Shown here: positions 5,319-9,813 of the stretch, piece after piece
Layout: every line of letters begins with the position of its first letter
How positions within the stretch are numbered: position 1 is the first letter of the stretch
Assembly: GCA_003650255.1 (NCBI GenBank)
Contig: QMOP01000034.1
Location: 1-9,813 of the forward strand
DNA from: Caldisericota bacterium
GTDB taxonomy: Bacteria; CG03; B21-G15
DNA: 9,813 bases
Direction of reading: 5' to 3'
The notes under the pieces: model-generated
Seen by the model: only the letters and a program-made list of their open reading frames with translations
What the model was told of the DNA's origin: nothing
Databases searched by the model: none
Program-made: the position numbers and the translations under genes

Positions 5319-5966
5319 TCATCTTTTTATACTTTTTAACAGCTGTAAATTTCTTTTTGCATCTCCTTTTTTAAAAATATAAGAACCTGAAACAAGTATA
5401 TCAATACCCCTTTTAACTGCTTTTCTTCCTGTATAATAATTTATTCCCCCATCAATTTCAAGTAGAAACCTGTAGCCATATTTATTTCTTAATTCATCAA
5501 GATATGAAACCTTTTTCAAAACATCATCAATAAACCTCTGTCCTCCTCTTCCAGGATTAACACTCATAACAAGAACCAGATCAATATCCTTAATGTATTT
5601 GAGAATTTTTTTAACATCTGTCTCGGGATTTAAAGAGAGTCCTACTGAAGTTTTATTTTTTTTTAGTGTCTTTATAAGTTTTAATGGATTTTTTGTTGCC
5701 TCTATATGAAATATTATTCTTTTTGAACCAGCAAGAAAAAAATCATTCCAGAATTTTTCTGGTTCATAGACCATAAGATGTGATTCAATATAAAAGTCAA
5801 ACTCTTCATTTATCCTCTTACATACATTTGCACCAAAACTTAAATTTTTAACAAAATGACCATCCATTATATCAAGATGAATTAAATCAGCATCTTTTAC
5901 TTTCTCTATCTCCTCCCTTAAATTCAAAATATCAGCATCAAGAATTGACACTGCCACCTTACTCAT
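5319..5966 (-). CDS. rpe: Ribulose-phosphate 3-epimerase
   Basis: A 215-residue TIM-barrel enzyme that interconverts ribulose 5-phosphate and xylulose 5-phosphate in the pentose phosphate pathway. Metal and catalytic residues are in place: Ser7 in VSILDAD, His30 and Asp32 in HLDIMDGHFVKNLSFG, His63 in SHLMV, and Asp172 in EIDGGIN. The phosphate-binding segments are MSVNPGRGGQRF at 134-145 (Arg where Phe is common) and VSGSYIF at 192-198. Length is normal for the family. The ATG overlaps the PASTA gene end by eight bases and has GAGGTG seven bases upstream. Location behind rsmB and a PASTA protein matches the Firmicutes rsmB-prpC-prkC-rsgA-rpe order. The 178-base spacer follows. Confidence 0.95.
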   Translation of the reverse strand: MSKVAVSILDADILNLREEIEKVKDADLIHLDIMDGHFVKNLSFGANVCKRINEEFDFYIESHLMVYEPEKFWNDFFLAGSKRIIFHIEATKNPLKLIKTLKKNKTSVGLSLNPETDVKKILKYIKDIDLVLVMSVNPGRGGQRFIDDVLKKVSYLDELRNKYGYRFLLEIDGGINYYTGRKAVKRGIDILVSGSYIFKKGDAKRNLQLLKSIKR

Positions 5967-6915
5967 ACTTCTTCACCTCAACAAGTGTGTCATCAAGATA
6001 AATTAAAACTTTTGCTTTTCCATACATCTTTATTTCTTTTAAAATTTTTGTTCCCGGTTTTTCAATACTATCAATTACAACCTCTTTCCCTTTTAAATCC
6101 TCCTTTATAACTTTAAGATGTCTTTCATCTGGTCCCTGAGGTATTTCAAAATAAAATGTTTCAACATGAAGAATCTCTTTTATCTCCCTTCTTTCAGAAA
6201 TAACAAGGGAAATTTCGCTTCCATCCTCAATTAGTTCTCCAGGAGGTGGAATCTGTTTTAAAACTGTTCCATCCGGAACTCTGTTATTTACAACCTTACT
6301 TATATTTTTCTCATCAATTTCAATCCCCATATCAAAAAATATATCCTTAACCTCCTCAATATTTTTACCAACAACATCCGGCATAAGAAAAGTTCCTGAA
6401 ATCGTTGAAGGTCCTTTGCTAACTATCACACTTACCATTGATCCTTTTTTAACAATTTCTCCTTCTTCAGGTTCCTGAGAAATAATTCTTCCCTTTTTAT
6501 ATTCATTTGAATAAACCTTATTTATCTCACCAAGAACAAGAAAACTCCTTTTAAGAAGTATCTCTGCTTCTTGAAGACTTAGATTCTTTAAATCAGGAAC
6601 ATAGACAAGTTCACTCCCTTCTGAAAGAACAACCTTAACAGGCCTTTCTTTTCTTACTATTTCACCTGGAAGTGGATCCTGTGAGAGAATAGAATCTGGC
6701 GGAATATTTTCACTGTGTCTTCTACCAACAATCCTTATATATAGGTCCCTCTCAGCAAGTTTCTCTATTGCCTTTTTAAGTGGCAATCCCCTTATATCAG
6801 GTGTTATAACCTTCCTTTTTCTGTGAATAACCAGATTCATTGTAACATTGAAACCAATCGCAAAAAATACTCCAAGAATAAAAGCAATAAAAATTTTTCT
6901 AAAGAATTTCAGCAT
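5959..6915 (-). CDS. Membrane-anchored PASTA-repeat protein without kinase domain (PrkC-like ectodomain)
   Basis: A 318-residue protein with a short basic N-terminus, one membrane helix (about 8-30) and an outside region. Three PASTA repeats are visible at about 36-99, 104-168 and 176-240. Each opens with a (V/T)PD(L/I/V)xG/N element and closes with a P-x-x-G-E-x-(V/I) then xVxLxxSxG pattern (for example QDPLPGEIV, QEPEEGEIV, QIPPPGELI). PASTA repeats bind peptidoglycan fragments. Residues ~241-318 form a beta-rich end with KPGTKI, YGKAKVLIYLDD and TLVEV, resembling the C-terminal Ig-like part of clostridial PrkC kinases (from memory). There is no kinase or transpeptidase domain. It occupies the slot of prkC between rsmB and rpe. 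It overlaps rsmB by seven bases and rpe by eight. The role is probably wall sensing or anchoring. Confidence 0.88.
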   Translation of the reverse strand: MLKFFRKIFIAFILGVFFAIGFNVTMNLVIHRKRKVITPDIRGLPLKKAIEKLAERDLYIRIVGRRHSENIPPDSILSQDPLPGEIVRKERPVKVVLSEGSELVYVPDLKNLSLQEAEILLKRSFLVLGEINKVYSNEYKKGRIISQEPEEGEIVKKGSMVSVIVSKGPSTISGTFLMPDVVGKNIEEVKDIFFDMGIEIDEKNISKVVNNRVPDGTVLKQIPPPGELIEDGSEISLVISERREIKEILHVETFYFEIPQGPDERHLKVIKEDLKGKEVVIDSIEKPGTKILKEIKMYGKAKVLIYLDDTLVEVKKYE

Positions 6916-8234
6916 AACCTTATAAGTCTTGAAGCAAAAAAACCATCCACATCATCAACACCAGGAATTGTATAAAAAAACTTTTTTCTAATAAAAATCT
7001 TTGCCTTTTCTGGCAAATATATTGAAATATTATCCATATCAAAATTTCTATTTTTACTCAAAAAACTCTTTATAATATCCTCTCCTTCCTCCTTTTCAAA
7101 ACTACAAACTGAATAAATTATTGAACCTCCAATCCTAACCATATTTTTAACAATATTCAACAATCTCATTATATTTGAAGCACTCCTTTTTATATCCTCC
7201 TTTCTAATCCTTGAAAGAATCTCTGGCTTCCTTCTCACAGTTCCAAGTCCAGTACAAGGTGCATCAAAAAGAATTTTATCAAATTTAAAATCCACTTTAA
7301 AGTTTTCAAGTTTTTCATTTATAATCTCTGGCATTTTAAGTGATAACCTTTTTACATTTTCTTTTAAATCTTTCAATTTGTTCCGATTTTTATCAAGAGA
7401 AAAAACAATTGCTCCGTTTCCTGAAAGTTCTAAGAGATGTGTAGTTTTGTTTCCTCTTCCAGCAAATGTATCAAGAATCTTCTCATTTTTTCTTGGATCA
7501 ACAATATGTGAGATTAATTGACTTGCCTCATCCTGAACTGTAACATAACCCTCTTTAAAAGCAAGTGACCTGAAAATATCAAAACCCTCCTCAACCCTTA
7601 CAGATGAAGAAAGATATGGGGAATCTTTAAATTTTATATCCTCCTCAAAAAGTTTCATTTTACAATTATTTATCCCTTTAAGAGAATTTAATCTTAAATG
7701 AATATCCTTCTTCTTTAAGTTCGCCTCAAGAACCTTCACATAATCATCTCCAACCTCTTTTTTCCATCTTCTCACAAGCCAAGTAGGATGCGAATAAAGA
7801 ATACTCGCTCTTTCAATCTCATCAGAAGGAAGTTCTGGAAATCCATTTTCAATTACTCTTCTTAAAATAAAATTTACAAAATTTCCTGCTTTCTTTGAGA
7901 TAAAACGTTTAGCAATTTCAACAAGTTCGTTTATTGTTGCATATTCAGGAATATTTGAATAAAAAATCTCAAAAACTCCAAGATAAATTATTGCTTTAAG
8001 TTCATTATCAAGATAGAGCTTTTTCCCATATATATTTCTTAAAATCCAATCAATTGTAATCACCCTTTTATAAGTTCCATAAACAAGAAAAGTAAAGAGG
8101 TCTCTATCCTTTCCATCTAAATCTTTATTTGTTGAAAGAACCTTATCAACAACATATCCAATAGGCCTTTTCCCTTCGAAAACCTTTTTCAAAGACTTTA
8201 CAGTTATTTTCCTAATATTTTTCCTATAAGCCAC
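6909..8234 (-). CDS. rsmB: 16S rRNA (cytosine-967-C5)-methyltransferase RsmB
   Basis: A 441-residue RsmB (Sun/Fmu). The N-terminal ~140 residues form a NusB-like RNA-binding domain (for example GTYKRVITIDWIL, ATINELVEIAKRF, KAGNFVNFILRRV). The methyltransferase follows, with VQDEASQL at 233-240, SAM motif I DTFAGRGNKTTHL at 255-267, motif IV FDAPCTGLGTVRRKPEI at 323-339 (Cys327) and motif VI YSVCSFEKEEGE at 374-385 (Cys377, the nucleophile position). Motif I reads AGRGNKT where AAPGGKT is commoner. It methylates C967 of 16S rRNA. The start is GTG at 8234, 31 bases inside the fmt end, with AGGAAG just upstream; no other good start lies near. RsmB next to def and fmt is a widespread arrangement. 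Confidence 0.95.
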   Translation of the reverse strand: MAYRKNIRKITVKSLKKVFEGKRPIGYVVDKVLSTNKDLDGKDRDLFTFLVYGTYKRVITIDWILRNIYGKKLYLDNELKAIIYLGVFEIFYSNIPEYATINELVEIAKRFISKKAGNFVNFILRRVIENGFPELPSDEIERASILYSHPTWLVRRWKKEVGDDYVKVLEANLKKKDIHLRLNSLKGINNCKMKLFEEDIKFKDSPYLSSSVRVEEGFDIFRSLAFKEGYVTVQDEASQLISHIVDPRKNEKILDTFAGRGNKTTHLLELSGNGAIVFSLDKNRNKLKDLKENVKRLSLKMPEIINEKLENFKVDFKFDKILFDAPCTGLGTVRRKPEILSRIRKEDIKRSASNIMRLLNIVKNMVRIGGSIIYSVCSFEKEEGEDIIKSFLSKNRNFDMDNISIYLPEKAKIFIRKKFFYTIPGVDDVDGFFASRLIRLC

Positions 8235-9127
8235 TTTCTTCCTATTATAAACTCAACACCACTCATCACCCTTTTACCTTCAAGTTGAACCCTTTTTACA
8301 AGAATTGAAGAATCCATACTTCTTACAATAAACCCTTTCCCCCTTACAAAACTAACTAACTCCCCTGGTTTTCCTTCATATTTTAAAGGAAAAAACTCCG
8401 CCTCAATAATCTTCAATTTTCTACCATCTGGAAGGACGGTATATGAAAGAGGATATAATGCCCTTATCCTTCTTAAAATTTTATCTCCTTCCTCATTCCA
8501 ATTTATCAAAAAATCACTCTTTTTAAATTTATGAGCATAATTACCACTGCCTTTCTGCTTCCTTGGTTTTATATTTTTAAAATTTTTAAAAAATTCATCA
8601 AGAAGTTCAATTGAAATTTTGCTTAATCTTTCTCTTAAAGTTAAATAGTTATCATCAGGGAAAATATTTACCTCTCTTTGTAAATAAATATCACCCTTAT
8701 CAATTTCCTGATTTATCTTAAAAATTGTAACACCCGTTTTATCATATCCCAAAAAAATCGCCCTTCTAACAGGTTCTGGTCCCCTTAAATCAGGAAGAAG
8801 AGAAAAATGAATATTGAAAGTGCCATTTTTTGGAATTGAGTAAACATTCTCAGGAATTTTTTTACCATATCCTATAACAATACCAAAACAAGGCATAAAA
8901 TCTTTTATCTTCTTTATAAAATCCTCATTATTAAGAAGTTCCTCAACTTCAATAACAGGAATTCCAGCATCAATTGCGTATTTTGAAATAAAACTCCTTT
9001 TTACTTTAAGCCCTCTTCCTGCTTTTTTCGGTGGATTTGTTATAAGGGTTATCTCTATTTTATTTTTTAAAAAATAATCTATGAATAAACTTCCGTAATT
9101 TACAGATGAAAAAAAGACAATTTTCAT
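8204..9127 (-). CDS. fmt: Methionyl-tRNA formyltransferase
   Basis: A 307-residue Fmt, which formylates Met-tRNA(fMet) with 10-formyl-tetrahydrofolate to make the initiator. Catalytic residues Asn105, His107 and Asp143 are present in NIHFSLLPDLRG and INQEIDKGDI, with TGVTIF between them. The tRNA-acceptor loop PPKKAGRGLKVK (32-43) corresponds to the PDRPAGRG region of E. coli Fmt. The C-terminal domain begins near AHKFKKSDFLINW (198-210) and is complete. One oddity is Phe108 where HPSLLP is standard. The ATG overlaps the def stop as ATGA, and GGAAAG five bases upstream is a modest ribosome binding site. Def removes the formyl group that Fmt adds, so the pair forms one functional cycle. Confidence 0.96.
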   Translation of the reverse strand: MKIVFFSSVNYGSLFIDYFLKNKIEITLITNPPKKAGRGLKVKRSFISKYAIDAGIPVIEVEELLNNEDFIKKIKDFMPCFGIVIGYGKKIPENVYSIPKNGTFNIHFSLLPDLRGPEPVRRAIFLGYDKTGVTIFKINQEIDKGDIYLQREVNIFPDDNYLTLRERLSKISIELLDEFFKNFKNIKPRKQKGSGNYAHKFKKSDFLINWNEEGDKILRRIRALYPLSYTVLPDGRKLKIIEAEFFPLKYEGKPGELVSFVRGKGFIVRSMDSSILVKRVQLEGKRVMSGVEFIIGRKWLIGKILGK

Positions 9128-9618
9128 TTAATCTTTCCAAGGGCATATTTAAAACTGAATTTTAATTTTTTAAAAAATGGTAATCTATCAATGAAAAGAA
9201 TTCCATTTATGTGATCTATCTCATGCTGAAATGCCCTTGCTATATATCCATCTGAACGGAGCCTTACAATCATTCCATCATAATTTAATCCCTCAACAAG
9301 GACCTCATCATACCTTTTAACCTTCTCATAAAATCCTGGGATTGATAAACATCCCTCCTCTTCAAAACTTTCACCGCTTCCTTCAACAACTTTTGGATTT
9401 GCAAGAACAATTATACCAGAACCTCTTTTAATTAAATCAGCATTTACAACTATTAACCTTTTTGGAACTCCAATCTGAATCGCAGCAAGACCAAGTCCAT
9501 TATATTTCCGCATCACCCTTATCATCTCCCTTGCAAGAGATCTAATCTCTCCATCAACCTTATCTATCTTCTCCGATACAAGACGCAACATTTTATCAGG
9601 ATATTTAACTATTTCCAT
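9124..9618 (-). CDS. def: Peptide deformylase
   Basis: A 164-residue metal-dependent deformylase that removes the formyl group from nascent N-termini. All three signatures are intact: GLGLAAIQIG at 41-50 (GxGxAAxQ), EEGCLSIPG at 87-95 with metal ligand Cys90, and QHEIDHINGILFIDRL at 131-146 with ligands His132 and His136 and catalytic Glu133. There is a basic tail after FIDRL. It is the first gene of the long minus-strand run. Its ATG is only eight bases after a TATAAT box and has no Shine-Dalgarno sequence, so the mRNA probably begins within two bases of the start codon. fmt follows with a 4-base overlap. Confidence 0.97.
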   Translation of the reverse strand: MEIVKYPDKMLRLVSEKIDKVDGEIRSLAREMIRVMRKYNGLGLAAIQIGVPKRLIVVNADLIKRGSGIIVLANPKVVEGSGESFEEEGCLSIPGFYEKVKRYDEVLVEGLNYDGMIVRLRSDGYIARAFQHEIDHINGILFIDRLPFFKKLKFSFKYALGKIK

Positions 9619-9626
9619 ATTTGATG

Positions 9627-9654
9627 ATTATACAAAAATTTTAACTTTACTAAA
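9627..9654 (-). promoter_or_regulatory. Promoter of def operon, leaderless
   Basis: On the minus strand TATAAT (9632-9627) is a perfect -10 box, followed by CATCAA, then AT and the def ATG. With a normal 6-base discriminator, +1 is at 9620, leaving a 2-base leader. The -35 is weak: TTTAGT (9654-9649, 3 of 6 matches) at 16 bases. It overlaps the -35 of the divergent promoter. Confidence 0.68.
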
Positions 9655-9674
9655 ACATTTTTCTTTAGTATAAT
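9646..9674 (+). promoter_or_regulatory. Divergent promoter for the right-edge gene, leaderless
   Basis: On the plus strand TTTACT (9646-9651, 4 of 6 matches to TTGACA), a 17-base spacer and a perfect TATAAT (9669-9674) precede TTCAAA, TT and ATG at 9683. The predicted +1 is at 9681, a 2-base leader. The layout mirrors the def promoter, and the two -35 regions overlap around 9646-9654. Confidence 0.67.
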
Positions 9675-9682
9675 TTCAAATT

Positions 9683-9813
9683 ATGAAAGAAAAAATTGTT
9701 GGACTCTTTTTACTGATTATCGCAATTATTTCTCTTATAATTGGAATAAAAATCACTTTAAGGGAACCTGAAAAAGGGAAACTCGCTACGCTACCGGTAA
9801 CAAGGGATAAGAT
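9683..9813 (+). CDS. N-terminal fragment of a membrane-anchored or exported protein, unidentified
   Basis: An open frame of 43 complete codons runs off the right edge. It begins MKEKIVGLFLLIIAIISLII, a short basic start and a long hydrophobic stretch (residues 5-22). GIKITLREPEKGKLATLPVTRDK follows, with no lipobox cysteine and no obvious signal peptidase I site. It is therefore probably a single N-terminal membrane anchor or uncleaved signal. It is the only plus-strand gene and has its own promoter. The short charged segment leading into RDK is compatible with a signal peptide peptidase SppA, but too little is present to name it. Confidence 0.62.
   Translation, partial: MKEKIVGLFLLIIAIISLIIGIKITLREPEKGKLATLPVTRDK

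Noticed and set aside
5131..5322. 63-codon minus-strand ORF starting at an ATGA overlap with the rpe stop and running through the spacer
   Set aside because: It crosses the GC-rich palindrome, the heptamer array and the rpsP ribosome binding site, has no good ribosome binding site, and its sequence shows no family pattern. The ATGA overlap is probably chance.
5194..5382. 62-codon plus-strand ORF across the GC-rich element
   Set aside because: Runs antisense into the rpe end, and its composition simply mirrors the palindrome.

Overview
The window is a tightly packed piece of an AT-rich bacterial chromosome (roughly one third G+C by eye). The proteins are rich in Lys, Ile and Glu, and the coding strand is strongly purine-rich. 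Gene content is bacterial housekeeping: peptide deformylase, methionyl-tRNA formyltransferase, RsmB, Rpe, S16, KhpA, TrmD, MutL and MnmG. The lineage cannot be fixed from sequence alone. The def-fmt-rsmB-PASTA-rpe order recalls Firmicutes and other deep-branching, often thermophilic groups. The compact overlaps and apparently leaderless promoters would suit an uncultured candidate-phylum genome, but this is inference.

Except for the last ~130 bases, every gene is on the minus strand, so transcription runs from high to low coordinates. Unit 1 starts at a promoter near 9627-9654 and reads def, fmt, rsmB, a PASTA-repeat membrane protein and rpe, all overlapping by 4-31 bases. A 178-base spacer follows, the longest non-coding stretch. 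It holds a ~104-base GC-rich imperfect palindrome (about 61% G+C), a degenerate heptamer array with a small hairpin, and a very strong ribosome binding site. Next come rpsP, khpA, trmD, a PIG-L deacetylase and a WecA/TagO-like sugar-phosphate transferase, again overlapping or only 3 bases apart. No convincing terminator or new promoter was seen in the spacer, so the two blocks may be one transcript.

Unit 2 starts at a perfect consensus promoter directly behind the stop codon of the wecA-like gene (TTGACA, 17 bases, TATAAT, then ATG after 6 bases). It reads pilZ, mutL and mnmG; mnmG runs off the left edge. Unit 3 is a divergent plus-strand gene at the right edge, of which only a hydrophobic N-terminus is visible.

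Functionally the window joins protein start and maturation (Fmt, Def), ribosome and tRNA modification (RsmB, TrmD, MnmG, S16, KhpA), carbon metabolism (Rpe), envelope work (PASTA protein, PIG-L, WecA-like), c-di-GMP sensing (PilZ) and mismatch repair (MutL). The points most worth a second look are: three promoters that all place +1 on or within two bases of the start codon; the GC-rich palindrome before rpsP; a PASTA protein sitting in the prkC position but lacking a kinase domain; and an rpsP-khpA-trmD block without rimM.
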